Shown one piece after another: positions 52,527 to 63,640 of a stretch of DNA of 64,000 bases. The notes below the pieces were generated by a model. That model did not search any database, was not told the origin of the DNA, and saw only the letters and a list, made by a program, of their open reading frames with translations. The DNA is from Serratia marcescens (lineage in GTDB: Bacteria; Pseudomonadota; Gammaproteobacteria; Enterobacterales; Enterobacteriaceae): contig JADMXW010000004.1 in assembly GCA_015548865.1 (NCBI GenBank), positions 1 through 64,000 on the forward strand, written 5' to 3'. A program made the translations under genes and the position numbers. Position 1 is the stretch's first letter. Each line of letters starts with the position of its first letter.

Positions 52527-53296
52527 CACCTGGAGTAAATCAGCATGATGCCGTTGTCGAGTGCAAAATCTTGATAGGTACCGTGAGGGGCGCTGTCGGT
52601 AACCAGCGTATCGAACTGCGTCAATGCGCTGATAGTGGCAGGCTGTATGCGACCAAATTTGCTGCTGTCAGCCACCAGAATCGTGCGCTGCGTTAACGCC
52701 ATTGCACGGTGCTTAATATCCAGCTCGGCAAAGTTAAAACAGGTTGCTCCGCGCTTGAGATCAATGCCAGCCGCAGAGATAAACGCCTTGTTGGTGCATA
52801 TTGGGTCAAGCTCACTCTGTCTTGTCAGCGGTGTGAAAATGGCATTATCAGGATGGAATTCTCCACCGCATAAGATGACCTTGGCGGCGGGTTTTGTTTG
52901 TAGTGCGAGGAACGTGTTCAAAGAATAACAGACGGCGGTAAAGGGCAGTTCCTCATCGATGGCATCGATAAGAAAGGGCAGGGTTGTACCGCAGTCAAAA
53001 AAAACCGTATCTCCCGCTTCAACAAGTTGTGCCGCGAGATGACCCGCCACACGTTTTTCCTGCACATGCTGGTTTTGCTGATCGGACACAAAATAGTGCC
53101 CAATGGCATTGCTTTGAGGATCGTTTACCACATAACCGCCCAGTAGAATGACACTGGCCGAAGTAGCGTTAAGATCGCGACGGACTGTCATTTCGGATAC
53201 ACCTAGCAATTCGGCTGCCTGTTTCAAGTGAAGCCGATCGCCATTTTTCAAGGCCTGAGTGAGCTTGTTGATCCGTGCAGCGCGCCGTGTTTCCAT
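52523..53296 (-). CDS. deoR: Deoxyribonucleoside regulator DeoR
   Basis: 257 residues from the ATG at 53296 ([12 protein letters not shown]), the E. coli start. N-terminal DeoR helix-turn-helix ([21 protein letters not shown] in part) and a sugar-phosphate sensing domain ([14 protein letters not shown]). It represses the deo operon and is induced by deoxyribose-5-phosphate. The dacC-deoR convergent pair is conserved. Confidence 0.92.
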   Translation of the reverse strand: METRRAARINKLTQALKNGDRLHLKQAAELLGVSEMTVRRDLNATSASVILLGGYVVNDPQSNAIGHYFVSDQQNQHVQEKRVAGHLAAQLVEAGDTVFFDCGTTLPFLIDAIDEELPFTAVCYSLNTFLALQTKPAAKVILCGGEFHPDNAIFTPLTRQSELDPICTNKAFISAAGIDLKRGATCFNFAELDIKHRAMALTQRTILVADSSKFGRIQPATISALTQFDTLVTDSAPHGTYQDFALDNGIMLIYSRC

Positions 53297-53535
53297 CGTG
53301 TCGTTATCCCCTGTTAGTCCGGCGTGAATAGTACCATTCAATAGAATCGGGTCGCAAAGGGAAGTCAGGTAAGCGAGAAAAGAAAAGGCCCATCATTCTT
53401 GAACCTGAAAAGGCGGGAACGACGGGCTCCTCAATAAGGGGATTTCAAAGAAAAGCAGCGGCACTTATTCAGACGCTATGCATGAGAAAAAGTTCGGTTT
53501 TTTTTAAAGAATGGTGACAATATTTTTCAACCCGC

Positions 53536-55224
53536 TTAAAAAGGCAATTCTGGCCAGATAATCACGATTAACGAACCGGCTAATGTCAGGAGTACGTTAG
53601 CGATGGCATAGGTACCTGCATAGCCCAACGCCGGAATGTTACTGCGCGCTGTATCGCTGATGATGTCCATGGCAGGAGCACAGGTGCGCGCGCCCATAAT
53701 GGCACCAAACAGCAGCGCCCGATTCATCCTCAGAACATAAGCGCCAAACAGAAAACAGATAATGACCGGAATCAAGCTGATTGCCAGACCTGCAAACAGC
53801 ATTTGTATGCCCACGGAGCCAAAGCTGGTTCCTATGGTGCTGCCCGCACTCAAACCAACGCCAGCCATAAACACCATCAAGCCAAACTCTTTTACCATGT
53901 TCAGCGCTCCCTGAGGGATATACCCAAAGGTGGGATGGTTAGCACGCAAGAATCCCAGCATGATCCCAGCAAACAACAATCCAGCGGCGCTGCCAATGGC
54001 AAAATTGAAGTTACGGAACTGGAAGGTGATAAGCCCGACCATGATGCCAATGATAAAGAAAGCGCAGAACGCGAGCAGATCGGTAACCTGACTGTGAATG
54101 GAAATGAACCCAATGCGATCGGCGATACTTTTGACACGTCGGGCATCACCGCTCACCTGTAGTACATCCCCTTTATTCAATACCACACCGTCATCGATAG
54201 GCATTTCAATCTGGTTGCGCACAATGCGGTTTAAAAAGCAGCCGTGATCGGTCAGTTTTAACTGGCTTAGGCGTTTACCAACACCATTATTATTTTTTAC
54301 TACGATCTCTTCGGTGACAATACGCATATCCAGCAGGTCACGATCAAAGACTTCCTTACCGTCACGGAAGTTGGAGTTAAGGCGCGCGTGGGCGTCAGGA
54401 TAGCCCACCAGCGCGATCTCATCACCCAATTGCAAGGTGGCATCACCATCAGGCGTAGCAAGAATACCGTTACGGCGCAGACGCTCAATGGAACAGCCTG
54501 TTTGCCGGTAAATACCCAGCTCTCGGAGATTCTTTCCATCGGCCCAGGCAACCAACTCCGGCCCAACGCGGTAAGCGCGGATAATAGGGAGATACACTTT
54601 ACGCTGGCTGTCGGGATCTAACCCGCGTTCACGGGCAATTTGTTGCGCACTGGTAGGCAAATCCTGATGTTGCAACTTAGGGAGATAGCGTGCACCAAAA
54701 ATCAGGCTGACCAAACCGATCAAGTAAGTAAGTGCATAACCGAGGCTGAGATGATCCAACTCCATGCTCAACTGCGGATTGATGCTGTTGGCATTACGCA
54801 ACGCGTCTCCAGCGCCCACTAGCACGGGGGTAGAGGTCATTGCCCCTGCCAACATGCCTGCTGTAAGACCAATATCCCACCCAAAAAGCTTACCCAGCAG
54901 CAGTGCTAGTAACAGTGCCGAACTGACCAGCACTAATGCCAATGCGAAATAATTTTTACCGTCACGAAAAAAAATGGAGAAAAAATTAGGGCCAGCTTCG
55001 ATACCGACGCAAAAAATAAACAACATAAAACCGAGATTGAGCGCATCGGTATTTATGGAAAAGTGCTGCTGTCCTAATAATAAAGACACCACTAAAACAC
55101 CAATGGAATTACCCAGTTGAACGCTGCCTAACCGTATTTTCCCGAGGCAGAGCCCCAATGAAAGCACCACAAATAAAAGCAGTATGTAATTCCCGTTTAA
55201 CAACTCAGCGACGTTTATATTCAT
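53536..55224 (-). CDS. ybjL: YbjL, AspT/YidE-type transporter
   Basis: 562 residues (E. coli 561) from the ATG at 55224 ([18 protein letters not shown] in part). Two sets of about five or six membrane segments flank two cytosolic RCK-type (TrkA_C) domains. Family members exchange amino or dicarboxylic acids; the substrate of YbjL is not settled. It diverges from ybjM. Confidence 0.93.
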   Translation of the reverse strand: MNINVAELLNGNYILLLFVVLSLGLCLGKIRLGSVQLGNSIGVLVVSLLLGQQHFSINTDALNLGFMLFIFCVGIEAGPNFFSIFFRDGKNYFALALVLVSSALLLALLLGKLFGWDIGLTAGMLAGAMTSTPVLVGAGDALRNANSINPQLSMELDHLSLGYALTYLIGLVSLIFGARYLPKLQHQDLPTSAQQIARERGLDPDSQRKVYLPIIRAYRVGPELVAWADGKNLRELGIYRQTGCSIERLRRNGILATPDGDATLQLGDEIALVGYPDAHARLNSNFRDGKEVFDRDLLDMRIVTEEIVVKNNNGVGKRLSQLKLTDHGCFLNRIVRNQIEMPIDDGVVLNKGDVLQVSGDARRVKSIADRIGFISIHSQVTDLLAFCAFFIIGIMVGLITFQFRNFNFAIGSAAGLLFAGIMLGFLRANHPTFGYIPQGALNMVKEFGLMVFMAGVGLSAGSTIGTSFGSVGIQMLFAGLAISLIPVIICFLFGAYVLRMNRALLFGAIMGARTCAPAMDIISDTARSNIPALGYAGTYAIANVLLTLAGSLIVIIWPELPF

Positions 55225-55584
55225 GGCTTGTAACGTGTTGTTTACTAGTAAGTTCTTGATATTAATGAAGGTAAGGGCTAAATTTATTCCCATTCACTCA
55301 GAATACTCACTGTAGGGCAATCGAGGAACAAGGCGTGAAGAATTCAGCAGAAAAATCGCGCGATTCGACACGGGTGCCATCCTTTTCCTGAAAAGAAATT
55401 GCCTGAAGCGTAGCAAGAGTACTGCCATTCTAGTTGGGTGTTCATGTTACAGCCAGCCTTTATTTTATAAAAGTGATGCCGCCTTGCTTGCTGTTATATC
55501 AGGGATATTCCGATGTTGTTCCGGTTGAATACACCTTCTTCAGCGCCACTTGTTGGCGTTGAAGCGAGGCAAAGAGAGGCGAAT
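55225..55584. other. Divergent ybjL/ybjM promoter region
   Basis: 360 bp with no gene. AT-rich near ybjL (55225-55290). I see no recognisable operator. Confidence 0.35.
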
Positions 55585-55953
55585 ATGGGAAGCAATAAGG
55601 GGTGGGTCGGTTCAACCTGCTGTTTTTTGTTGTTTACCGTGGTGTTTTTGAGTCAAAAGATGGACGTTTTTACCGCATCGGAAACGGGATTTCGGGGGGA
55701 GCCTGGAATGCTGTTGTTCTTGCTGCCGGGTGTTATCGCCAGCGGTTTGTCTGCGCGTGGACGCTTGCGTTATCCCTTTATCGGTGCGCTAACGGCGATG
55801 CCGCTGTGCCTGATTATTCTGCACTTCTGGCGTACTCCCATGAATGCTTTCTGGCAGGAATTGGCGTATGTCATGAGCGCAGTATTTTGGAGCCTGATGG
55901 GGGCACTGGGATTTTTATTTATTTATGTCTCGTGCCAGCGGTATTTTCGCTAG
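55585..55953 (+). CDS. ybjM: YbjM family inner-membrane protein
   Basis: 122 residues from the ATG at 55585 (MGSNKGWVGSTCCFLLF), behind AGAGAGGCG; an earlier in-frame ATG at 55513 lacks support. Four membrane segments. Family pattern FWQELAYVMSAVFWSLMGALGFLFI is clear. Function unknown. Confidence 0.87.
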   Translation: MGSNKGWVGSTCCFLLFTVVFLSQKMDVFTASETGFRGEPGMLLFLLPGVIASGLSARGRLRYPFIGALTAMPLCLIILHFWRTPMNAFWQELAYVMSAVFWSLMGALGFLFIYVSCQRYFR

Positions 55954-55963
55954 AGACAAAGTA

Positions 55964-56141
55964 CCAAAGGCGCAGTACGCGTCTTTCAGACTGATGACAA
56001 AGCCCACAATTAGGCGAAGTGCGGCGATGGGGTCGTAGCGGCGTAAGCCGCCGGAGCGCCCCTCGTCGTGATTCGCCGGGAAACACGGGCATGTCTAAAA
56101 GGGTTTGTCAGCGATCTCAAAGGCGCAGTGCGCGCCTTTGG
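55964..56141. repeat. Second type of large imperfect palindrome
   Basis: 178 bp. The left end (CCAAAGGCGCAGTACGCGTC, continuing CAGACTGATGACAAAGCCC) and the right end (GGGTTTGTCAGCGATCTC, continuing to GCGCGCCTTTGG) are inverted copies with mismatches. The middle is GC-rich with GGCGTAAGCCGCC. It differs from the TATACCC family and lies between ybjM and grxA, whose transcripts converge here. Confidence 0.65.
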
Positions 56142-56144
56142 TCA

Positions 56145-56225
56145 TATCTATCATACTTCTTGCCTGTGCTAGCGCTGTTTAAAACGTCAACACTTAGCCT
56201 CGCAACGCGAATTATCCAGAGTATA
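56145..56225. repeat. Degenerate copy F of the TATACCC-type repeat
   Basis: Left TATCTATCATACTTC, inner GCTGTTTAAAACGTCAAC and right CTCGCAACGCGAATTATCC-type end followed by GAGTATA. All key parts of the family are present with many substitutions, so it is an old copy. Adjacent to the second palindrome. Confidence 0.6.
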
Positions 56226-56240
56226 TCTACCCCAGTTGCT

Positions 56241-56504
56241 TTACTGAAACAGGTTCAGGTTCGCTTTAGCATAGGCTTCAAAATCGGTGCAGCCACCGAT
56301 GTGTTTTTCGTCCAAAAAGATCTGCGGAACAGTTTCAACCGGCTTACCTACGGTTTTCGACAGGTCGTCTTTAGTGATCCCTTCTGCATGAATATCAACA
56401 TAACGGAAACTGAAGTCGTCACGTTGTTCAGTCAGTTTTTCCGCCAGAGCTTTGGCGCGGACACAGTAAGGGCAGCCTGGGCGGCCAAAAATAACAGCAA
56501 ACAT
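56241..56504 (-). CDS. grxA: Glutaredoxin 1
   Basis: 87 residues. Active-site Cys11-Pro-Tyr-Cys14, TVPQIF cis-proline loop and GGCTDFEAY glutathione site. It reduces ribonucleotide reductase and mixed disulphides with glutathione. In E. coli, ybjC lies between grxA and nfsA; here I see no ybjC in the 263-bp divergent region. Confidence 0.96.
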   Translation of the reverse strand: MFAVIFGRPGCPYCVRAKALAEKLTEQRDDFSFRYVDIHAEGITKDDLSKTVGKPVETVPQIFLDEKHIGGCTDFEAYAKANLNLFQ

Positions 56505-56767
56505 GTTAACTCCTTATCAAAACAAAAGTCGGTAAAACGATATTGTCCTCGTCTTTATGTGGGTTACTATGCCCTTATCTGCTGTGAAAAAAAAGCGGTA
56601 AATCCCTGTCGCAACAATATGTGATGGCTATCAAACCTCATAACCTGAGGTGAAGGGCATTGGTGAGCTGAGACGGCTGGCTTATACTGCCTGTTAAGCG
56701 CCTGGCTGTCCGGTTCTAAGGGCCACCCCCGCGATCTTCAGGACACACCATCAGAAGGACAGGAAGA

Positions 56768-57490
56768 GTGACACCAACCATTGATCTGCTGCTAAATCAT
56801 CGCTCCATCCGCTCGTTTAGTTCACAACCTATCGCGCCGGATGCGCGTGAAGCCATTATTGCTGCTGCTCAGAGTGCTTCCAGCTCAAGTTTTTTACAAT
56901 GCAGTTCCATTATCCGCATCTCCGATCTCTCTTTGCGCCAGACCGTGGCCCACTATTGCGGCGATCAACAGCATGTCGCTGACGCGGCAGAATTCTGGGT
57001 GTTTTGCGCTGATTTTCAGCGTCACCTACAGATCTTCCCTCAGGCACAAACTGGGCTGGCAGAGCAATTGCTACTGGGGTGTGTTGATACGGCGCTGATG
57101 GGACAAAATGCGCTGGTTGCGGCGGAATCGCTGGGACTGGGGGGCGTTTTTATTGGGGGGATTCGTAATCACATTGCTGAGGTCACATCACTGTTGTCGT
57201 TGCCGCAGCAGGTTTTGCCGCTGTTTGGTCTCTGCCTGGGGTACCCTGCGGTTATTCCCGATATCAAACCGCGCATGCCAGCGTCATTGATGGTGCATGA
57301 AAATTGCTATCGGCCGCTAGATAAAGCTGCACTGGCACAGTATGACCAGCAGTTGGGGGATTACTACCAGCAGCGTGGCAGTAATCGTCGTCGCGATACC
57401 TGGAGCGAGCATGTGCAGCGCACGCTGCAAAAAGAGCTGCGGCCTTTTATTCTGGACTACTTGCATCAGCAAGGGTGGGCAATCCGCTAA
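56768..57490 (+). CDS. nfsA: Oxygen-insensitive NADPH nitroreductase NfsA
   Basis: 240 residues, same as E. coli, with a GTG start at 56768 behind AGGACAGGAAG. FMN-dependent nitroreductase: [19 protein letters not shown] and [12 protein letters not shown]. Reduces nitroaromatics and quinones by two electrons; part of the MarA/SoxS regulon in E. coli. rimK follows 17 bp later, likely co-transcribed. Confidence 0.95.
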   Translation: MTPTIDLLLNHRSIRSFSSQPIAPDAREAIIAAAQSASSSSFLQCSSIIRISDLSLRQTVAHYCGDQQHVADAAEFWVFCADFQRHLQIFPQAQTGLAEQLLLGCVDTALMGQNALVAAESLGLGGVFIGGIRNHIAEVTSLLSLPQQVLPLFGLCLGYPAVIPDIKPRMPASLMVHENCYRPLDKAALAQYDQQLGDYYQQRGSNRRRDTWSEHVQRTLQKELRPFILDYLHQQGWAIR

Positions 57491-57507
57491 ATGTGGGTGA
57501 GGAACTG

Positions 57508-58386
57508 ATGAGAATCGCCATTTTGTCACGGGACGGCAATCTGTACTCCTGCATGCGACTACGTGAAGCCGCAGAGGCGCGAAAGCACGTTGTCGATATT
57601 ATTGACCCGCTCTCTTGCTACATGAACATTAACTCTGCTGCGCCCTCGGTGCATTATCGTGGCCGACAGTTGGCAAAATATGATGCAGTGATTCCCCGCA
57701 TTGGCTCACAAATTACCTTTTACGGTACCGCTGTGTTGCGCCAGTTCGAAATGCTGGGAAGCTTCCCTTTGAATAACGCTCTATCAATCACGCGTGCGCG
57801 TGACAAGTTGCATTCGCTGCAGCTGCTGGCGCGCGAAGGTATTGATTTGCCGATCACGGGTTTTGCCCATTCACCGGATGATACCAGCGATCTTATCGAT
57901 ATGGTGGGCGGTGCGCCGCTGGTGGTTAAACTGGTGGAGGGAACTCAGGGTATTGGCGTGGTGCTAGCGGAAACGCGGCAGGCAGCAGAAAGTGTGATTG
58001 ATGCGTTCCGCGGCCTTAACGCGCACATTCTGGTTCAGGAGTATGTTCGCGAAGCGCAGGGCAGGGATATCCGTTGTTTGGTGATTGGCGATAAAGTGGT
58101 TGCAGCCATTGAACGACAGGCCAAAGAAGGGGATTTTCGCTCCAATCTGCATCGCGGCGGTACGGCGCGGCCTGTCACTATCACCGCGCGTGAACGTTCG
58201 ATTGCCGTGAAAGCGACCAAGACGCTTGGGCTAAGCGTAGCAGGGGTAGATATTTTACGTGCGGCGCGTGGGCCGCTGGTGATGGAGGTGAATGCATCGC
58301 CCGGCTTGGAAGGGATTGAACGAACAACCCAGAGGGATATCGCCGATATGATGATGGCGTTTATTGAACAACACGCGCATGGCTAA
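57508..58386 (+). CDS. rimK: S6 alpha-L-glutamate ligase RimK
   Basis: 292 residues (E. coli 300) from the ATG at 57508 ([15 protein letters not shown]), behind GAGGAA. ATP-grasp fold with [15 protein letters not shown] and [14 protein letters not shown]. It adds glutamate residues to the C-terminus of ribosomal protein S6. Order nfsA-rimK-ybjN is conserved. Confidence 0.95.
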   Translation: MRIAILSRDGNLYSCMRLREAAEARKHVVDIIDPLSCYMNINSAAPSVHYRGRQLAKYDAVIPRIGSQITFYGTAVLRQFEMLGSFPLNNALSITRARDKLHSLQLLAREGIDLPITGFAHSPDDTSDLIDMVGGAPLVVKLVEGTQGIGVVLAETRQAAESVIDAFRGLNAHILVQEYVREAQGRDIRCLVIGDKVVAAIERQAKEGDFRSNLHRGGTARPVTITARERSIAVKATKTLGLSVAGVDILRAARGPLVMEVNASPGLEGIERTTQRDIADMMMAFIEQHAHG

Positions 58387-58495
58387 GCACAGTCCAGCAA
58401 GATAGGCTAATCCCGCTTTTCTATTGGTATCGTGCGCGAATTTTCCGTAAGCTAGAAGGATTTTTACGTTACAGGTGCAAATGAGGCAAATTATG

Positions 58496-58975
58496 ATGGA
58501 TTCACTCATCGTTCCGGATCTGAATCTGCTGCGGCGGTGGTTGGATCAACTCAATATTCTTTATTTTGAATGCGACTCTTGTCAGGCATTGCATTTGCCT
58601 CATATGCAGAATTTCGATGGTATTTTTGATGCAAAAGTCGATTTGGTCGATGGTGTCATTCTGTTTTCTGCGCTGGCGGAGGTGAAACCCAGCGCATTGA
58701 TTCCACTGGCAGGCAACCTGAGCCAGATCAACGCCAGTTCATTGACGGTGAAAGCCTTTCTTGATGTGCAGGACGATAATCTGCCGAAACTTATTGTGTG
58801 TCAGACGGTGAGTGTGGCGGCAGGGGTCACCATTGAACAGTTCCGTCACTTTATGCAGCAGTCTGAGGAACAGATCTCTATGGTTATTCTGGAGGCCAGC
58901 GCTAACAATATGCTGTTTCTCGGTGAAGAAGAAGAGGCCTCTCCTGCACACGGTGTTGCTCACAGCCTGCATTGA
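58496..58975 (+). CDS. ybjN: YbjN domain protein
   Basis: 159 residues from the second of two adjacent ATGs (58493/58496), with GAGG upstream. Family signatures FECDSCQALHLPHMQNFDG and NASSLTVKAFLDVQDDNLPK are strong. YbjN affects motility, biofilm and stress survival in E. coli; molecular role unknown, structure resembles type III secretion chaperones. Confidence 0.93.
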   Translation: MDSLIVPDLNLLRRWLDQLNILYFECDSCQALHLPHMQNFDGIFDAKVDLVDGVILFSALAEVKPSALIPLAGNLSQINASSLTVKAFLDVQDDNLPKLIVCQTVSVAAGVTIEQFRHFMQQSEEQISMVILEASANNMLFLGEEEEASPAHGVAHSLH

Positions 58976-58980
58976 CGCTG

Positions 58981-59020
58981 TTGCTGCCTGCGGGCAGCAA
59001 TCACATTTTCTTATTTTCTG
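58981..59020 (+). terminator. Stem-loop after ybjN
   Basis: Perfect TTGCTGCC / GGCAGCAA hairpin with a 4-nt loop, then a T-rich stretch (CATTTTCTTATTTT), 6 bp after the ybjN stop. Confidence 0.65.
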
Positions 59021-59359
59021 GTGATGTTTGGTTTGTGCTGCCCATACGCTGTTTTTCGATATATTCCACCTGTCAGAGTAAAGACTTCCCGTTCACCGCG
59101 CCAACTCCTGCATAATTAATCGATAAAAGCCGTTTTTTACGTTGCACATATAGCACCGTGAAGACGAGGCGGTTATGCTAACTTCCTGTGACTGTCAGGC
59201 GATAGTGAAGTATTTATGTCTGTGTGTACTATGATTATTTTTAGTGCATAGCCATTCAACGCCCCGTCTGCCGGTACGATCAGTTCAGGTATGTGTCCGG
59301 TATCGCCCTGATACGGATTTTATTCCATGATTCACCCCCTGGTATGGAGGAAGGAACGG
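59021..59359. other. potF upstream region
   Basis: No gene over this 340 bp. AT-rich patches near 59120 and 59210-59245 probably hold the potFGHI promoter; I cannot single out one pair of hexamers. A GGAGGAAGGAA site precedes potF. Confidence 0.35.
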
Positions 59360-60469
59360 ATGTTCACCCAACGTAAAACATGGCTCTCGGGTGTTGTTGC
59401 CGGCTTAATGATGGCTGCGTCCGTCACCGCATCTGCGGAAGAAAAAACGCTGCATGTGTATAACTGGTCAGATTACATTGCGCCGGACACCCTGAGTAAT
59501 TTCCAGAAAGAAACAGGCATCAAAGTCGTTTATGACGTGTTTGATTCCAACGAAGTTCTGGAAGGCAAATTGATGGCGGGCAGCACCGGTTTTGATCTGG
59601 TCGTGCCTTCTGCCAGCTTTTTGGAGCGTCAGCTTGCAGCGGGTGTCTTCCAGCCGCTCGATAAAAGCAAACTGCCAAACTACAAAAATCTCGATCCTGA
59701 GCTGATGAAACTGATCTCTCAGCACGATCCGGATAACAAATTTGCTATCCCTTATCTGTGGGCCACCACAGGTATCGGCTTTAATATTGATAGAGTCAAA
59801 GCTGCGTTAGGTACGGATGCACCGATTAACAGTTGGGATCTGGTCCTGAAACCAGAAAATCTGGAAAAACTGAAAAGCTGTGGTGTTGCATTCCTGGATG
59901 CCCCGGAAGAGATTTTTGCGACCGTGCTGAATTATCAGGGTAAAGATCCGAACAGCACCAAGGCGGATGATTACAGCAAAGGGGCAACAGACCTGTTGCT
60001 GAAACTGCGTCCGAGTATTCGTTATTTCCACTCTTCCCAATATATCAACGATCTGGCCAACGGAGATATCTGTGTGGCTATCGGCTGGGCCGGAGACGTG
60101 AAACAGGCAGCTAACCGTGCCAAAGAAGCGAAGAACGGCGTTAATATTGGGTACAGCATTCCGAAAGAAGGGGCGATGGCGTTCTTTGACGTATTCGCAA
60201 TTCCGGTTGATGCTAAAAATACCGATGAAGCCTATCAGTTCCTTAACTACATCATGAAACCGGAAGTGATTGCCAATATCAGTAATTACGTGTTTTACGC
60301 CAATGGCAACAAAGCTTCTGTTCCGTTGGTCGATGAAGCCGTGCGTAATGACCCGGGCATTTTCCCGCCGGATGATGTACGCGCCAAGCTGTTTACGCTT
60401 AAAGTGCAATCACCGCAGATTGACCGCGCGCGTACACGCGCCTGGACCAAGGTAAAAAGCGGCAAGTAA
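59360..60469 (+). CDS. potF: Putrescine-binding periplasmic protein PotF
   Basis: 369 residues from the ATG at 59360 behind AGGAAGGAA. Sec signal peptide cleaved after ASA. Polyamine-binding class with [39 protein letters not shown] in part and [11 protein letters not shown]. First gene of potFGHI, the putrescine importer. Confidence 0.96.
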   Translation: MFTQRKTWLSGVVAGLMMAASVTASAEEKTLHVYNWSDYIAPDTLSNFQKETGIKVVYDVFDSNEVLEGKLMAGSTGFDLVVPSASFLERQLAAGVFQPLDKSKLPNYKNLDPELMKLISQHDPDNKFAIPYLWATTGIGFNIDRVKAALGTDAPINSWDLVLKPENLEKLKSCGVAFLDAPEEIFATVLNYQGKDPNSTKADDYSKGATDLLLKLRPSIRYFHSSQYINDLANGDICVAIGWAGDVKQAANRAKEAKNGVNIGYSIPKEGAMAFFDVFAIPVDAKNTDEAYQFLNYIMKPEVIANISNYVFYANGNKASVPLVDEAVRNDPGIFPPDDVRAKLFTLKVQSPQIDRARTRAWTKVKSGK

Positions 60470-60497
60470 GCGTTAGTGCTTTGAGAGTATGCGATCC

Positions 60498-60520
60498 GCA
60501 GGCGGCTAATCCCCGCCTGT
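60498..60520 (+). terminator. Intercistronic hairpin between potF and potG
   Basis: GCAGGCGG / CCGCCTGT stem with a 6-nt loop followed by a weak T-stretch. Such partial terminators let the binding protein be made in excess over membrane parts or stabilise the potF message. Confidence 0.5.
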
Positions 60521-60644
60521 TTGTGCTGTATGTGGTGTAACCCATGAGTCGCGAAGGGGGGCGAGTTGCAATGCGTGCGTATCGTGCATCCTTTTTCACC
60601 ATGGGTTATTCGTTTGTTCTGCTTTTGCCGGAGAGCAATGCTAA

Positions 60645-61778
60645 GTGAATGATGCAATTTCCCGTCCCCAGCCTAAAACGCAAAAGGCCGTAACGCCACT
60701 GTTGGAAGTGCGCAATTTGACCAAATCATTTGATGGCCAGGCGGCTGTGGATGATGTGAGTCTAACTATCTACAAAGGTGAGATTTTTGCTCTGCTGGGT
60801 GCTTCAGGCTGTGGTAAATCCACGCTGTTGCGTATGCTGGCCGGTTTCGAGCACCCTACGCAGGGGCAAATTGTGCTGGATGGACAGGATCTGTCTTTGG
60901 TGCCTCCCTATCAGCGCCCCATCAATATGATGTTTCAGTCTTATGCGCTGTTCCCGCATATGACCGTTGAGAAGAATATTGCCTTCGGCCTGAAACAGGA
61001 CAAACTCTCCCGTGTTGAAATTAAGGACCGGGTTGAAGAAATGCTCACGTTGGTGCACATGCAGGAGTTTGCCGGGCGCAAACCGCATCAGCTTTCCGGC
61101 GGTCAGCGCCAGCGTGTGGCACTGGCACGTAGTCTGGCTAAACGGCCTAAGTTGTTGCTGCTGGATGAACCCATGGGCGCGTTGGACAAAAAGCTGCGCG
61201 ACCGTATGCAACTGGAAGTGGTTGATATTCTTGAGCGTGTAGGCGTGACTTGCGTGATGGTGACGCACGATCAGGAAGAGGCTATGACCATGGCCGGGCG
61301 TATTGCTATCATGAATCGCGGCAAGTTTGTGCAGATCGGTGAGCCGGAAGAAATTTATGAGCACCCAACAACGCGTTTTAGCGCTGAATTTATCGGCTCG
61401 GTCAATATGTTTGAAGGGTTGCTGAAAGAGCGTCAAGACGATGCGTTGATTATCCAAAGCCCTGGTCTTATCCATCCATTAAAAGTGAATACCGATGTTT
61501 CCGTCGTGGATGGCGTACCGGTGCATGTCGCATTGCGACCAGAAAAAATCATGCTGTGTGAAGAAGTGCCCGAAGACGGCTGTAACTTTGCTGTCGGTGA
61601 AGTAGTGCATATTGCTTACCTGGGCGATCTGTCGATTTACCATGTGCGTCTCAACAGTGGGCAGATCATTAGCGCCCAGTTGCAGAATGCTTACCGCTAC
61701 CGCAAAGGTGCTCCCACCTGGGGTGATGAAGTGCGCTTGTGCTGGGAAGCGGATAGCTGTGTGGTATTGACGGTGTGA
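60645..61778 (+). CDS. potG: Putrescine ABC transporter ATPase PotG
   Basis: 377 residues, as in E. coli, with a GTG start at 60645 and CCGGAG upstream. Walker A GASGCGKS, signature LSGGQRQR, Walker B LLLLDEPMGALD and a C-terminal TOBE domain. Energises PotHI. 175 bp downstream of potF. Confidence 0.96.
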   Translation: MNDAISRPQPKTQKAVTPLLEVRNLTKSFDGQAAVDDVSLTIYKGEIFALLGASGCGKSTLLRMLAGFEHPTQGQIVLDGQDLSLVPPYQRPINMMFQSYALFPHMTVEKNIAFGLKQDKLSRVEIKDRVEEMLTLVHMQEFAGRKPHQLSGGQRQRVALARSLAKRPKLLLLDEPMGALDKKLRDRMQLEVVDILERVGVTCVMVTHDQEEAMTMAGRIAIMNRGKFVQIGEPEEIYEHPTTRFSAEFIGSVNMFEGLLKERQDDALIIQSPGLIHPLKVNTDVSVVDGVPVHVALRPEKIMLCEEVPEDGCNFAVGEVVHIAYLGDLSIYHVRLNSGQIISAQLQNAYRYRKGAPTWGDEVRLCWEADSCVVLTV

Positions 61779-61790
61779 TAGGGCGAGATA

Positions 61791-62771
61791 ATGACCATGT
61801 TTCCAGAACATAATTTTTCGGACGGTAAAGCGGCGGAACCACCGGATGCCCCGCGCAATCCGCTACGTTTGCTGCTGACACAGTGGCACCTGAAATACGG
61901 GCGCAAACTGGTGATCGCGCTGCCTTATATTTGGCTTATCCTGCTGTTTATGCTGCCGTTCTTGATTGTATTCAAAATCAGTCTGGCAGAAATGGCACGC
62001 GCGGTGCCACCTTACACCGATTTACTCTCCTGGGCGGATGATAAACTCGATATCACCCTCAATCTGGGCAACTATCTTCATCTGCTTGATGACCCGCTCT
62101 ATTTTGAAGCCTATTTGCAGTCGCTGAAAGTCGCTGCGGTGTCGACAGTGCTCTGCTTGATCATTGGCTATCCACTGGCGTGGGCGGTGGCGCACAGCCA
62201 GCCCTCCACACGCAACATTTTGCTACTGTTGGTTATCCTGCCTTCTTGGACCTCATTTCTTATCCGAGTGTATGCCTGGATGGGGATACTGAAGAACAAC
62301 GGGATATTGAATAACTTTCTGTTGTGGCTAGGCGTGATTGATGAGCCGCTGATCATTCTGCATACCAATCTGGCGGTGTATATCGGTATTGTCTATTCCT
62401 ATCTGCCGTTTATGGTGTTGCCAATTTATACCGCGCTGACCCGCTTGGATTATTCCCTGGTAGAAGCCTCTCTGGATCTGGGCGCGCGCCCGTTAAAAAC
62501 GTTTTTCCATGTCATTGTACCGCTGACTAAGGGTGGAATTATCGCAGGCTCGATGCTGGTGTTTATCCCGGCCGTTGGGGAATACGTAATCCCTGAACTG
62601 CTTGGTGGGCCGGACAGTATCATGATTGGCCGTATCCTATGGCAAGAGTTCTTTAACAACCGTGACTGGCCGGTGGCCTCTGCGGTGGCGACCATTATGC
62701 TGTTGCTGCTGATCGTACCCATCATGTGGTTCCACAAGCATCAGAACAAAAGTACGGGAGATCAGGCATGA
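61791..62771 (+). CDS. potH: Putrescine ABC transporter permease PotH
   Basis: 326 residues (E. coli 317). A hydrophilic N-terminal stretch, six membrane segments and the EAA loop (EASLDLGARPLKTFFHVIVPLTKGG in part). It starts 12 bp after potG. Confidence 0.96.
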   Translation: MTMFPEHNFSDGKAAEPPDAPRNPLRLLLTQWHLKYGRKLVIALPYIWLILLFMLPFLIVFKISLAEMARAVPPYTDLLSWADDKLDITLNLGNYLHLLDDPLYFEAYLQSLKVAAVSTVLCLIIGYPLAWAVAHSQPSTRNILLLLVILPSWTSFLIRVYAWMGILKNNGILNNFLLWLGVIDEPLIILHTNLAVYIGIVYSYLPFMVLPIYTALTRLDYSLVEASLDLGARPLKTFFHVIVPLTKGGIIAGSMLVFIPAVGEYVIPELLGGPDSIMIGRILWQEFFNNRDWPVASAVATIMLLLLIVPIMWFHKHQNKSTGDQA

Positions 62772-63613
62772 ATAATTTACCTGTGGTTCGTTCCCCGTGG
62801 CGTACCCTGATTTTAGTCATTGGCTTTACCTTTCTTTATGCGCCGATGCTGATGCTGGTGATCTACTCTTTTAACAGTTCCAAGCTGGTGACGGTGTGGG
62901 CGGGTTGGTCTACGCAATGGTACAGTGCGCTGTTCCATGATAGCGCGATGATGAGCGCGGTGGCACTTAGCCTGACGATCGCGGCTGCTTCTGCCACCAT
63001 GGCGGTTGTGCTCGGCACGCTGGCTGCTGTGGTGATGGTGCGTTTTGGTAGCTTTCGTGGCTCTAACGGCTTTGCATTTATGCTGACCGCGCCGTTGGTG
63101 ATGCCAGATGTGATTACCGGTTTGTCGTTGCTGTTGCTGTTTGTTGCGTTAGGTCATGCTATCGGCTGGCCCTCGGAGCGCGGCATGCTGACCATTTGGC
63201 TGGCACATGTCACTTTCTGTACCGCATATGTCACGGTGGTCATCAGTGCACGGTTGCGCGAACTGGATCGCTCTATTGAAGAAGCCGCGATGGACCTGGG
63301 GGCGGCACCACTCAAAGTGTTTTTCATCATCACCGTTCCTATGATTGCCCCGGCGCTGGTTTCTGGCTGGTTGCTGGCTTTTACGCTGTCTCTGGACGAT
63401 CTGGTGATTGCCAGCTTTGTTTCCGGACCGGGAGCGACCACATTGCCAATGCTGGTGTTCTCGAGTGTCCGAATGGGCGTTAATCCGCAAATTAACGCAC
63501 TAGCATCGCTGATACTATTAGTCGTAGGTGTCATCGGTTTGATTGCCTGGTGGTTCATGGCGCGTGCGGAGAAGCAGCGCATTCGCGACATGCAGCGAGC
63601 TAGGCACGGCTGA
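62768..63613 (+). CDS. potI: Putrescine ABC transporter permease PotI
   Basis: 281 residues, same as E. coli, from the ATG at 62768 overlapping the potH stop (ATGA). Six membrane segments and the EAA loop (EAAMDLGAAPLKVFFIITVP). Forms the transport channel with PotH. A hairpin follows the stop. Confidence 0.96.
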   Translation: MNNLPVVRSPWRTLILVIGFTFLYAPMLMLVIYSFNSSKLVTVWAGWSTQWYSALFHDSAMMSAVALSLTIAAASATMAVVLGTLAAVVMVRFGSFRGSNGFAFMLTAPLVMPDVITGLSLLLLFVALGHAIGWPSERGMLTIWLAHVTFCTAYVTVVISARLRELDRSIEEAAMDLGAAPLKVFFIITVPMIAPALVSGWLLAFTLSLDDLVIASFVSGPGATTLPMLVFSSVRMGVNPQINALASLILLVVGVIGLIAWWFMARAEKQRIRDMQRARHG

Positions 63614-63640
63614 GCGCAGGGGTAAAGACATTAACTGGAC

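Noticed and set aside
60804..61475. Minus-strand frame of 223 codons
   Set aside because: Opposite potG; a shadow of its codon usage with an His/Gln-rich low-complexity product.
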